IMG/VR virus record: IMGVR_UViG_3300010412_000022
Span: 1 to 52,050 of that record
Reading direction: 5' to 3' (one strand)
Origin: a virus
DNA length: 52,050 nt
In this document: positions 27,972 through 35,496 of the stretch, piece after piece
How positions within the stretch are numbered: the first letter of the stretch is position 1
Layout: every line of letters starts with the position of its first letter
The notes under the pieces: generated by a model
Told to the model about the DNA's origin: nothing
The model's input: only the letters and a program-made list of their open reading frames with translations
Databases searched by the model: none
Program-made: the position numbers and the translations under genes

Positions 27972-29348
27972 ATGAGTAACTACACTCTGACAGAAGAAAT
28001 CAAGAAGAAATGGGAACCTGTGCTTGACCACAAATCAATGCCCGAAATCAAAGACAACTACAAACGTCTGGTGACCAATATCGTTCTTGAAAACCAAGCA
28101 CGTTTCTCGGCATCAAAAGGCATGAATGGTTTTGCGCCAGAAATGATTTCCGAAGCCGTTACATCATCTGCTGCACCAAACATCACTGGTGGTACACAGC
28201 TTCAAGGTACAACACATATGGCTAACTGGGACCCAGTATTGGTTTCTCTTGTTCGCCGTTCAACACCAAACCTTTTGGCTTTCGATGTTGCTGGCGTACA
28301 GCCAATGACTGGACCAACCGGTCTGTTGTTCGCAATCCGCGCAAAATACACTCAACCAAATGGCGCAGAAGCAGGCTACAATGAAGCCAACTCTGCATTC
28401 TCTGGTGCAGGAACACATGGCGGAGCAACCGATGGTTTCACCGATGCTCAACTTGACCTGATTCTTGGTGCAGCGGCACACACCGATTCAACAACCGGTA
28501 CATCAATGCCAACAGCCACTGGTGAAAGACTGGGTGCTGAAGGTGGTACTGCGTGGGCAGAAATGGGATTCTCAATCGAGAAGACAAGCGTTGTTGCCGG
28601 TACTCGTGCCCTGAAAGCAGAATACACCACTGAATTGGCACAAGACTTGAGAGCAATCCACGGTCTTGACGCTGAAGCAGAATTGGCTAACATTCTGACA
28701 ACAGAAATCTTGGCTGAACAAAACCGCGAATTGATTCGTACAATCAACATCTCTGCAAAACTTGGTGGTGGAGCAGTTGCCGGTGGTCTTGACCTTACAC
28801 CAGTTAGTGGTGAAAGTGATGGTCGTTGGTTCGTAGAACGCTTCAAGCGTCTTGTGTTCCAAATGGAAATTGAAGCTAACCGTATCGCCAAAGACACTCG
28901 TCGTGGTCGCGGTAACTTCATTATCTGTTCATCTGACGTTGCTTCTGCAATCGCGATGGCTGGTATCCTTGACTATTCTCCTGCAATGCAAACAAGCCTG
29001 TCCGTAGATGACACAGGTAACTTGTTCGCAGGTGTTATCAACGGTCGTATCAAAGTATATGTTGACCCATATGCAAGCACAAACTATGTGACCGTCGGTT
29101 ACCGTGGTTCCAACCAGTTCGACGCGGGTATCTTCTGGGCACCTTATGTTCCTCTGGAAATGGTTCGCGCAGTTGGTGAGAACAGCTTCCAACCAAAAAT
29201 TGGTTTCAAAACTCGTTACGGTATCGTTGCAAACCCATTCGCAACTATCGCTGACCCAGTTGCAACCAGTAATGTTGGTAGCCAAACAGGTCTTGCTGCC
29301 GGTACAAACATGTACTACCGCAAGTTCTTGGTAATCAACCTGATATAA
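27972..29348 (+). CDS. gp23: Major capsid protein gp23
   Basis: The 458-residue product has the T4-like gp23 pattern: SMPEIKDNYKRLVTNIVLENQ at residues 22-42, MTGPTGLLFAIRAKYT, and DPYASTNYVTVGYRG. A gp21-type cleavage site I-S-E/A occurs at residues 59-62, so about 61 residues would be removed during maturation. The gene has a late promoter and is followed by a strong terminator, as expected for the most abundant late product. Confidence 0.96.
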   Translation: MSNYTLTEEIKKKWEPVLDHKSMPEIKDNYKRLVTNIVLENQARFSASKGMNGFAPEMISEAVTSSAAPNITGGTQLQGTTHMANWDPVLVSLVRRSTPNLLAFDVAGVQPMTGPTGLLFAIRAKYTQPNGAEAGYNEANSAFSGAGTHGGATDGFTDAQLDLILGAAAHTDSTTGTSMPTATGERLGAEGGTAWAEMGFSIEKTSVVAGTRALKAEYTTELAQDLRAIHGLDAEAELANILTTEILAEQNRELIRTINISAKLGGGAVAGGLDLTPVSGESDGRWFVERFKRLVFQMEIEANRIAKDTRRGRGNFIICSSDVASAIAMAGILDYSPAMQTSLSVDDTGNLFAGVINGRIKVYVDPYASTNYVTVGYRGSNQFDAGIFWAPYVPLEMVRAVGENSFQPKIGFKTRYGIVANPFATIADPVATSNVGSQTGLAAGTNMYYRKFLVINLI

Positions 29349-29368
29349 TAACAATAAAGTCAGGATTC

Positions 29369-29394
29369 AAAGGGAGCTTCGGCTCCCTTTTTTT
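29369..29394 (+). terminator. Rho-independent terminator after gp23
   Basis: AGGGAGC and GCTCCCT enclose a TTCG tetraloop and are followed by seven T. The element lies 22 bases after the gp23 stop. Confidence 0.93.
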
Positions 29395-29398
29395 ATTC

Positions 29399-29406
29399 CA
29401 TAAATA
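29399..29406 (+). promoter_or_regulatory. Late promoter after the gp23 terminator
   Basis: CATAAATA lies directly behind the terminator and 25 bases before the next start, so the following gene has its own late transcription. Confidence 0.7.
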
Positions 29407-29430
29407 ATGGTATAACAGCGAGGTTAAGCA

Positions 29431-29922
29431 ATGTCCACTATTTGTGTAAACGAAACAGACCAGAATTTATTAACGGCATCGAGGTTCATCCTGTCAATAC
29501 CAAGGATACCCGAAACCGTCTATTTTGTTCAGACCGCATTGCTGCCATCCATGTCTTTACAACAGATTACACAACCAACACCAGTGGTTGATTATCCACT
29601 AAATGGAACCAAGCTGACATTCGAACCCCTGATTATTACATTCCCAATCAATGAATCGATGTCAAACTACAGGGCTATACAACAATGGATGTTGGATATC
29701 GCAGACCCAGAAGATACTGACAACAGGGTAGAGGAACAGAGACAACTTTTTTGTGATTCGAGACTTGTTGTCATGCGCGAAAGAGGTTCTGCTGTTGGAA
29801 CATTCGTTTTCAAAGACATGTTTCCTATAAACCTGTCAGACATTACGTTTGACGTGAGTTCACCCGATAACCCCATATTGGCTACAGCGACATTCGCATA
29901 CTCAATTTTCTATCTGGAATAA
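29431..29922 (+). CDS. Tail-tube-fold virion protein (gp19-like paralogue)
   Basis: The 163-residue product contains SRFILSIPRIPETVYFVQTALLPSMSL, then the D-PLNGTKLTFEPLIITFPINE segment and NYRAIQQWMLDI, a pattern shared by gp19-like tube proteins and tube-initiator proteins of T4-like phages. It is separate from the true tube gene (23261-23779), so it is probably a minor tube component or tail completion protein. Transcription starts from a late promoter just upstream. Confidence 0.7.
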   Translation: MSTICVNETDQNLLTASRFILSIPRIPETVYFVQTALLPSMSLQQITQPTPVVDYPLNGTKLTFEPLIITFPINESMSNYRAIQQWMLDIADPEDTDNRVEEQRQLFCDSRLVVMRERGSAVGTFVFKDMFPINLSDITFDVSSPDNPILATATFAYSIFYLE

Positions 29923-29958
29923 TTGGACTATCTCTTGTCATGTGACATGTGATATACT
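29923..29958 (+). promoter_or_regulatory. TTGGAC-class promoter for uvsY/uvsW
   Basis: TTGGAC at 29923-29928, a -35-like TATCTC, 18 bases, then TATACT at 29953-29958 preceded by TG (extended -10). The same layout recurs before gp55 and the tRNA clusters. The spacer contains CATGTGA twice in tandem. Confidence 0.65.
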
Positions 29959-29991
29959 GTCGTGAAATTAAAACTGATTTATGGTGATATC

Positions 29992-30432
29992 ATGAAACTA
30001 GAAGACATCCGAGTCGAATGGAAAGCAGACAGCAAGATTGAAGATGAACTGAAACTGGATAACGAATCCCTGAGAACTGCATCACTTCACCAGAAGTATA
30101 TGGATATGCTTTCCCAAGAATCCTACACACTGAAAAAATTGTATGGCGAAAAGACCCGCATATATAAAGAGAAGTGGCTTTATTATTCTGGGAAAGCCTC
30201 ACCTGAAGTCTATAAAGAGAAGGGTGTATTTCAGCATAAGGTTTTGAAGAACGACTTGGAGATGTTCATCGAATCGGATGATGAGTATCTCGAAAAGAAA
30301 CTGCAAATAGACTATCAGGAAGAGAAGGTCAAATTCCTTGAGAGTGTCATTAAACAGATAAGCCAAAGAGACTGGCAAATCAGAAATGCTATTGAGTGGC
30401 GAAAGCTGTCTGGGATTTGGGATGGAATGTAA
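29992..30432 (+). CDS. uvsY: Recombination mediator UvsY
   Basis: ATG at 29992 is chosen because MKLEDIRVEWKADSKI is the conserved UvsY start; a longer frame has no support. The 146-residue product is helical and shares the family features YYSGKASPEVYKEKG, VLKNDLEMFIESDDE and the C-terminal QIRNAIEWRKL. UvsY loads the UvsX recombinase on gp32-covered single strands. Its 3' end overlaps uvsW by eleven bases, so both are read from the promoter at 29923. Confidence 0.92.
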   Translation: MKLEDIRVEWKADSKIEDELKLDNESLRTASLHQKYMDMLSQESYTLKKLYGEKTRIYKEKWLYYSGKASPEVYKEKGVFQHKVLKNDLEMFIESDDEYLEKKLQIDYQEEKVKFLESVIKQISQRDWQIRNAIEWRKLSGIWDGM

Positions 30433-32011
30433 CAATACAAATACATGTAATACTACTACTGTTACAGAGCAGATTACTGTTACTAAGCTGAATGATGTCT
30501 ACCTGAAAATAAAGGCTGAACCCCATATTATCAAGGAAGCCAGTCAGTATTTCACATTTGCCGTTCCCAATGCACAATTCAGTCCGCAGTTCAGGAAGAA
30601 GCATTGGGATGGAAAAATCAAGTTGCTTGACATGCGTTCTGGAAAATTGTATGTCGGGCTTCTTTCACACCTGAAAAAATTTGCTGACAACTTTGGCTAT
30701 TCAGTCGTATTGAATGATGATATCTTCCCAAAGAATAACATCACGCCAGAGAATGTGGTTGGCTTCTGTGACCACATAAAACCCCATAGCAAGAACAATC
30801 CGATAAAACACCATGACTACCAATACAAGGGAACCTACCTAGCGTTAAACCGCCGCAGAACGCTTCTGGTGTCACCTACTGCTTCAGGCAAGTCTCTTAT
30901 CATCTATTCGATAATTCGAGCTATTATGGGCATGGGAGAGCTTTCAGACAGGAAGTTGTTGATTATTGTTCCTACCACATCACTGGTTGAACAGATGTAT
31001 TCCGATTTTTCGGATTATTCAAGCCACAATGGTTGGAATACAGAAAAGCATTGCCACAGGATTTATTCCGGTATGGACAAGACTTCCGACAAACGCATAT
31101 TCATATCGACTTGGCAATCCATCTATGACTTCCCAAAAGAATACTTCGACCAATTCGGTTCTGTCATTGTTGACGAGGTTCATCTTGCCGAAGCATCGTC
31201 TATAAAAGGCATCATGGAAAAACTTGAGTCTTGTCCATACAGGATAGGATTGACAGGAACATTGAAAGATGCCAAGACCCACAGGCTGACACTGGAAGGT
31301 TTATTCGGAAGGTCATACCAGATTGAAACCACCAAGAACCTTATGGATAGGGGTCATATTACTCCACTGCATATTGACATCGCCGTACTGAAATACAACA
31401 AGAAAATACTGGATGATTTTGTCAGGTTCATGAAAGTTGAACAGGATGAAGCCAAGAAGACAAGAAAGAAATTTTCTCCCTATCAATCCGAGATGCGATT
31501 CATATGCCAGTTGGGAATACGCAACCTGTTTATACGAAACCTTGCATTGGAGCTTGAGGGCAATACCCTCGTCTTGTTCCAGTTTGTCGACAAGCATGGG
31601 GTGATATTACGAGACCTGATAGAGACAGAATGCCCACCAGACAGGAAGGTATTTTTTGTCGTAGGAAAAACTGACACCGATGCCAGAGAAGAAGTAAGAA
31701 GAATTGTAGCAAAAGAGAATAATGCTATCATACTGGCAAGCTATGGTGTGTTCTCAACAGGAATCAATATACCAAATCTACATAATGGAATATTTGCATC
31801 TCCTTATAAATCCAAGGTGAAGGTACTACAATCGATAGGTCGGGGTCTGAGAAAACATGAATCAAAAGACGTGTTCAATCTCTATGATATAAGCGACGAC
31901 CTAAAGATAAAAGATGTTGATAATTATGGATTAAAACATTGTTTTGAGCGAATTGCTATATATGATAGAGAGCAATTTGAATATGATATTACTACATGCG
32001 AGGTTGAATAA
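30422..32011 (+). CDS. uvsW: DNA/RNA helicase UvsW
   Basis: The start at 30422 (MECNNT) overlaps uvsY and has GGGAT upstream. The 529-residue superfamily 2 helicase shows Walker A SPTASGKS (residues 151-158), the DEAD-type box DEVH at 251-254, motif III-like LTGT, and a C-terminal QSIGRGLR motif VI. The region before the ATPase (residues 20-100, QFSPQFRKKHWDGKIKLL) is the UvsW N-terminal domain. UvsW remodels branched DNA and removes R-loops at origins. The start region is unusually rich in Asn, Thr and Cys. Confidence 0.95.
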   Translation: MECNNTNTCNTTTVTEQITVTKLNDVYLKIKAEPHIIKEASQYFTFAVPNAQFSPQFRKKHWDGKIKLLDMRSGKLYVGLLSHLKKFADNFGYSVVLNDDIFPKNNITPENVVGFCDHIKPHSKNNPIKHHDYQYKGTYLALNRRRTLLVSPTASGKSLIIYSIIRAIMGMGELSDRKLLIIVPTTSLVEQMYSDFSDYSSHNGWNTEKHCHRIYSGMDKTSDKRIFISTWQSIYDFPKEYFDQFGSVIVDEVHLAEASSIKGIMEKLESCPYRIGLTGTLKDAKTHRLTLEGLFGRSYQIETTKNLMDRGHITPLHIDIAVLKYNKKILDDFVRFMKVEQDEAKKTRKKFSPYQSEMRFICQLGIRNLFIRNLALELEGNTLVLFQFVDKHGVILRDLIETECPPDRKVFFVVGKTDTDAREEVRRIVAKENNAIILASYGVFSTGINIPNLHNGIFASPYKSKVKVLQSIGRGLRKHESKDVFNLYDISDDLKIKDVDNYGLKHCFERIAIYDREQFEYDITTCEVE

Positions 32012-32622
32012 TGAAATCATCATTTGAAGAACAGATAGCCAAGTACAAACAGTTTCCTGAACTGACTGCCTATATTGCAAGAATGAATGATGGTAGCAGA
32101 ATCATTTTTCTTCATGAGTACAATAACCTGAATGACTTTTCAAAACTATTTGGTGATATTGTTGTGAGATATCCTCTTTCCATACAATCCAATAAGGGCG
32201 AGTTGGATTTTGCTCAATATGCCGAGTTTGGTCAGGAAGATGTCTTGATAAATTTTTCCGATAAAAAATCATTGGCTAAACCGGTTGATTCAATTGCCAT
32301 TGCCTATTATATGGCGGTTCGCAGAATTCGATTTGCAATCGAGAATGTAGAACTTGCTGATAAAATAATGAGCATGGCTATCACCAATATGGCTAGTAGC
32401 AAGAGTAACAATTCATTGACAGAATCCGATTTAAAGAAAGCCATACTCAATTCACTGGATTTGATTATTGATTCTGCTGATGGTGACTATTCAGATGAAA
32501 TTATTGACAGGATAATGTTTAATGAACAAGCTAAGACTGAAGTCAATAATGATGATAATACGGATAGTAACATTGTTGATATCAAGGATAAGATTGGGAA
32601 GGGTAGTACAATACTGCACTAA
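32011..32622 (+). CDS. Unknown protein between uvsW and gp55
   Basis: This 203-residue frame overlaps the uvsW stop by one base. The N-terminal third is mixed (FPELTAYIARMNDGSRIIFLHEY), the middle helical (SIAIAYYMAVRRIRFAIENVELADK), and the last 40 residues acidic and Asn/Asp rich. No domain is recognised. Co-transcription with uvsY-uvsW suggests a DNA-related or regulatory role, but nothing in the sequence demonstrates it. Confidence 0.65.
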   Translation: MKSSFEEQIAKYKQFPELTAYIARMNDGSRIIFLHEYNNLNDFSKLFGDIVVRYPLSIQSNKGELDFAQYAEFGQEDVLINFSDKKSLAKPVDSIAIAYYMAVRRIRFAIENVELADKIMSMAITNMASSKSNNSLTESDLKKAILNSLDLIIDSADGDYSDEIIDRIMFNEQAKTEVNNDDNTDSNIVDIKDKIGKGSTILH

Positions 32623-32627
32623 TAAGT

Positions 32628-32654
32628 CTCTAATATATTTAAAACATATTAGAG
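32628..32654 (+). terminator. AT-rich hairpin, possible weak terminator
   Basis: CTCTAATAT and ATATTAGAG form a perfect 9-bp stem with a 9-base loop just after the unknown gene. It is followed by TTATTT rather than a clean T-run, so termination may be partial. Confidence 0.5.
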
Positions 32655-32737
32655 TTATTTAAAAGAATTAAATTAATTCTTGAAACCGCTACACCGGCAA
32701 GTGTAAATCTAAATTGGCAGTCTGTCAATGATTATAT

Positions 32738-32765
32738 AGTCCAAAGTTATTATGCGACGTTACTT
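32738..32765 (+). promoter_or_regulatory. Inverted-box site AGTCCAAAG
   Basis: AGTCCAAAG at 32738-32746 is identical to the box found 13 bases before the -35 of two tRNA-region promoters. Here, too, 13 bases follow and then TTACTT, but the -10 (around 32783) is poor. TTACTT and AAGTAA form a small palindrome. The function as a promoter is uncertain. The wider gap 32655-32805 holds no gene that I can support. Confidence 0.3.
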
Positions 32766-32805
32766 AAAAGTAATGGTGGGATTTTATGTCTATAACAATA
32801 ATTAA

Positions 32806-32813
32806 TATAAATA
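32806..32813 (+). promoter_or_regulatory. Late promoter before the small membrane gene and gp55
   Basis: A perfect TATAAATA, 20 bases before ATG and just upstream of GGAGG. It would give gp55 mRNA late in infection as well. Confidence 0.65.
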
Positions 32814-32832
32814 TGGCTCAGGAGGGCTTCTT

Positions 32833-33039
32833 ATGTTACCACCATTAAAATTTCAATGCACAATAGAAACATTGCTATCATATATCATTGTGGTTGCGTT
32901 TGTTTGTGCTTTGATTGTTTTTGGAATGAGAACCGAAAGACATCTTATTGGCACTGACTGCAAGAAGGGAAGTGTCATTTCCATTGAAGGTGAAAGATAC
33001 CTTTGTCAAAAAATTAAATTGGACTCATATAAGTCTTGA
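32833..33039 (+). CDS. Small single-pass membrane protein
   Basis: This 68-residue protein follows a strong CAGGAGGGC ribosome binding site. Residues 12-34 (LLSYIIVVAFVCALIVFGM at the core) form one membrane helix, followed by a short soluble part with two Cys. The family is unknown. The promoter box TTGGAC for gp55 lies inside its last codons. Confidence 0.65.
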   Translation: MLPPLKFQCTIETLLSYIIVVAFVCALIVFGMRTERHLIGTDCKKGSVISIEGERYLCQKIKLDSYKS

Positions 33040-33063
33040 TTTATTGTCTATATCTGGTATATT
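33019..33063 (+). promoter_or_regulatory. Promoter(s) for gp55
   Basis: TTGGAC at 33019-33024, TCATAT, 18 bases, then TATATC at 33049-33054 follows the layout of the uvsY promoter. An alternative is TTGATT at 33036 with TATATT at 33058, an extended -10 preceded by TGG and spaced 16 bases. Which one is used cannot be decided by eye. Confidence 0.5.
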
Positions 33064-33099
33064 GACCAGAACCATAACACAACATACAGTCTGGATATC

Positions 33100-33795
33100 A
33101 TGAAAAAACAAGATTCAAATACTGAATTGCTTGTTGTTGATAATGATGATGACCTGCTGGAAGTTATCGGAAGTGAGCTTGAACGCGAATTATTAAAGAA
33201 TGTGCCCGATAAGGATAACACAAGTCATTACGTCAACAATAAGGAATTACTTAAAGCCATCGTTGCCTATAAAAAAGAATGTGATGATGCGGAAGCCCTT
33301 GGTAAACCATTGCCGAGGGTATCCGATTATATTGGCTATTGCTTCATAAAGATGTCTGAGAGGATTGCTACCAAGCCATGCTTCAGGAATTATCCTCACA
33401 TAGAAGAAATGGTTGGTGATTCAATCGAGAACTGCCTGAAGTATGTACGCAATTTTGATGAAACAAAAAGTAATCCATTTGCCTACTATTCAACATTTAT
33501 TCACAATGCATTCTTTCGTCGCATAGAGACCGAAAAGAAACAGCTATATGTTCAAGCCCTGAAGGTTCGACGTATGGGTAATCTTGAGGATTCCTATGAT
33601 GTCATGGATGAAGATGAAGCAGACTATCACAACACCCATGTCGCATTTTTGCAGGAAAATGGTGATGATATCATTACCGATTTTGAGACCCGCCTGAAAA
33701 AGAAAAGGGATAAGGTCAATCTTCGCAAAAAAGAAAAGGTTGTGGCAAAAGGTCTTCTTGATAAAGCAAAAAAGAAACCCAAGGCGGAAAAATGA
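33100..33795 (+). CDS. gp55: Late-transcription sigma factor gp55
   Basis: The 231-residue product contains the gp55 core: DYIGYCFIKMSERIATKPCFRNYP, then EEMVGDSIENCLKYVRNFD and SNPFAYYSTFIHNAFFRRIETEKKQ, equivalent to sigma region 2. gp55 directs host RNA polymerase to TATAAATA promoters, many of which are present in this window. The C-terminus is strongly basic (Lys-rich, residues 195-231). It has its own TTGGAC-class promoter. Confidence 0.93.
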   Translation: MKKQDSNTELLVVDNDDDLLEVIGSELERELLKNVPDKDNTSHYVNNKELLKAIVAYKKECDDAEALGKPLPRVSDYIGYCFIKMSERIATKPCFRNYPHIEEMVGDSIENCLKYVRNFDETKSNPFAYYSTFIHNAFFRRIETEKKQLYVQALKVRRMGNLEDSYDVMDEDEADYHNTHVAFLQENGDDIITDFETRLKKKRDKVNLRKKEKVVAKGLLDKAKKKPKAEK

Positions 33796-33919
33796 ATATG
33801 TCACAGATTGCTTGAAAACATTTTGTGATGAAGTGGGTCTAAGCTATAAATGTATGCTTCAGGTTTCCAGAGGAAAAAATAGGCAACATCGCGGCTTCAG
33901 GGTTCTTAGTAAATCATAA
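33791..33919 (+). pseudogene. Orphan helix-turn-helix fragment, likely homing-endonuclease remnant
   Basis: In frame 2, overlapping the gp55 stop, 42 codons without an ATG at their start read NEYVTDCLKTFCDEVGLSY, then KCMLQVSRGKNRQHRGFRV up to TAA. The pattern FC-E-GLSY-CM-QV-RGK---H-GF is one I associate with the DNA-binding C-termini of phage HNH and GIY-YIG endonucleases. A homing gene that once sat between gp55 and gp47 and lost its catalytic part would explain it. An alternative is chance coding in a gap. Confidence 0.45.
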
Positions 33920-33952
33920 CCGGTGGTATAACCATCAAGGAGGTGTCAGACT

Positions 33953-35057
33953 ATGAAGATTGCATTCATAACTGACCAACACTTTCGGTGTTCGTAATGA
34001 CTCGGAGTATTTCTTTGCCAACCAGATGGAATTCTACAACAAGGTATTCTTTCCATATCTGGAAGAGCATTGTATAAAGACTCTTGTGAATTTTGGTGAC
34101 CTGACTGACAGGAGAAAGTATGTCAACTTCAAGACATTGAATGGTATGCGTACCGAATATATCATGAAGTTGGCTTCGATGGGTATCACACAACATAATG
34201 TTGTTGGTAATCATGATGTGTTCTATAAAAACACCAATGATGTTAATTCCCTGACAGAACTGTTTCAATCTGTTCCAAACTTTCATATTCATTCTGAACC
34301 AACACACCTGAATTTTGATGGTCTTGAAGTGGCTGTGATGCCATGGATAAACCATGAGAACTTCGAGTCTTGTCGAGAGTTCATTAATGCATCAAGTGCC
34401 AAGGTTCTGTTTGGTCATTTGGAACTGAAGGGTTTTGAAATGTATCGAGGCTCTGTGATGACTGAGGGATATGACTGGCGCATGTTCCAGAAGTTTGAAG
34501 AGGTCTATACAGGTCACTATCATCACAAGTCAAGTAACTATAACATCCACTATCTGGGTGCGCCATGCGAATACACATGGAGTGACTATGCGGATGACAG
34601 GGGCTTCCATGTCTATGATACCGATACAAGAATGATTGAGTATATCAAGAATCCCTACAAGATGTTCCATAAGGTCTATTATGATGACAGCAAGATAACA
34701 GACCCCTTCAAGCGCAAAAAGTTGTTGTCTTTGTTTGATGGTGGAAAGGATAAGTATGCCGGATGTTATGTCCGTGTTGTGGTGAACCAGAAGGATGACC
34801 CGACACTGTTTGATGCCATTCTGGATATACTGCACAGCGCGAATCCGGTTGACATATCGGTCGTTGATAATGTTGTTGATGTGGTCGCCGAAGAGTTGAA
34901 TGAAACTGTTGAGGTAGATATGGCAGAAGATACATTGACCATATTGCATAAATCCATCTCAACAATGTCATTCAGTGACGACGAGAAAATTGAGGTTGGT
35001 AAAATTTTAACTAGCCTGCATGAAGAGGCTTTGATGGAGACCTATGATAATGGCTAA
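33953..35057 (+). CDS. gp47: Recombination nuclease subunit gp47 (Mre11/SbcD-like), +1 frameshift at codon 11
   Basis: AAGGAGGTG lies seven bases before ATG at 33953, which opens MKIAFITDQHF with the metal-binding D-x-H motif. The frame then meets CGG TGT TCG TAA. Skipping one C at 33986 restores GVRNDSEYFFANQME and the rest of the protein, including GDLTDRR, VVGNHD, LFGHLELKG and TGHYHHK, the phosphoesterase motifs. Total product is about 367 residues. The site TTT-CGG allows tRNA-Phe to slip from TTT to TTC in front of an Arg codon. It could be programmed frameshifting, a mutation or a sequencing error. The partner is gp46. Confidence 0.9.
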
Positions 35058-35496
35058 CCGATATAGGGTATATAGAAATTTGAGAACAGGTAGCTATTCA
35101 ATCAAAGATGTTAAACTGGACTTGGTTGTTGCTCACTGTTCGGGTATACTGTTGGCTAACTGTGAATTGGTTATTAACCAGTCTGGAAAAAATCGGGCGA
35201 TTGCCACCCATCAAAGGAATGTACATGCATTTATTGAGGGTGAGATTGTCAAGGTATATGGTCTCGAACAATTCAAGGGAAGACATATTGAAACAACAGG
35301 TTCCATGTATGATGTCTCCAATGCAGTGATAGCAGAGACAAGGGTCACCTATAATCCATTTTCAGAACTGGGTTTTGTTGACCTGAAGGGAAATGAATTT
35401 CCAAAACAGGTTGATTATATTGAGTGTGGTTTTGATTCAGAAACCGGAAGGTCAACAATAACTGCAATTCGAGTTATGTCATATGATTATATTTAA
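35050..35496 (+). CDS. Conserved hypothetical protein between gp47 and gp46
   Basis: The start is ATG 35050 (MANRYRVYRNLRTG), with GGAG ten bases upstream; ATG 35044 is an alternative. The 148-residue product (RVYRNLRTGSYSIKD, then RNVHAFIEGEIVKVYG) recalls a short protein found beside the gp47/gp46 genes in several T4-like phages. No catalytic motif is visible. It overlaps both neighbours, so it is probably co-expressed with the recombination nuclease. Confidence 0.65.
   Translation: MANRYRVYRNLRTGSYSIKDVKLDLVVAHCSGILLANCELVINQSGKNRAIATHQRNVHAFIEGEIVKVYGLEQFKGRHIETTGSMYDVSNAVIAETRVTYNPFSELGFVDLKGNEFPKQVDYIECGFDSETGRSTITAIRVMSYDYI

Noticed and set aside
31803-31812. TATAAATC-like sites inside coding genes as late promoters
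   Set aside because: AT-rich coding matches to the octamer are expected by chance and lack a following gene start.
33846-33853. TATAAATG as a late promoter for gp47
   Set aside because: One base off at a conserved end, more than 100 bases from the start and inside the HTH remnant; no supporting context.
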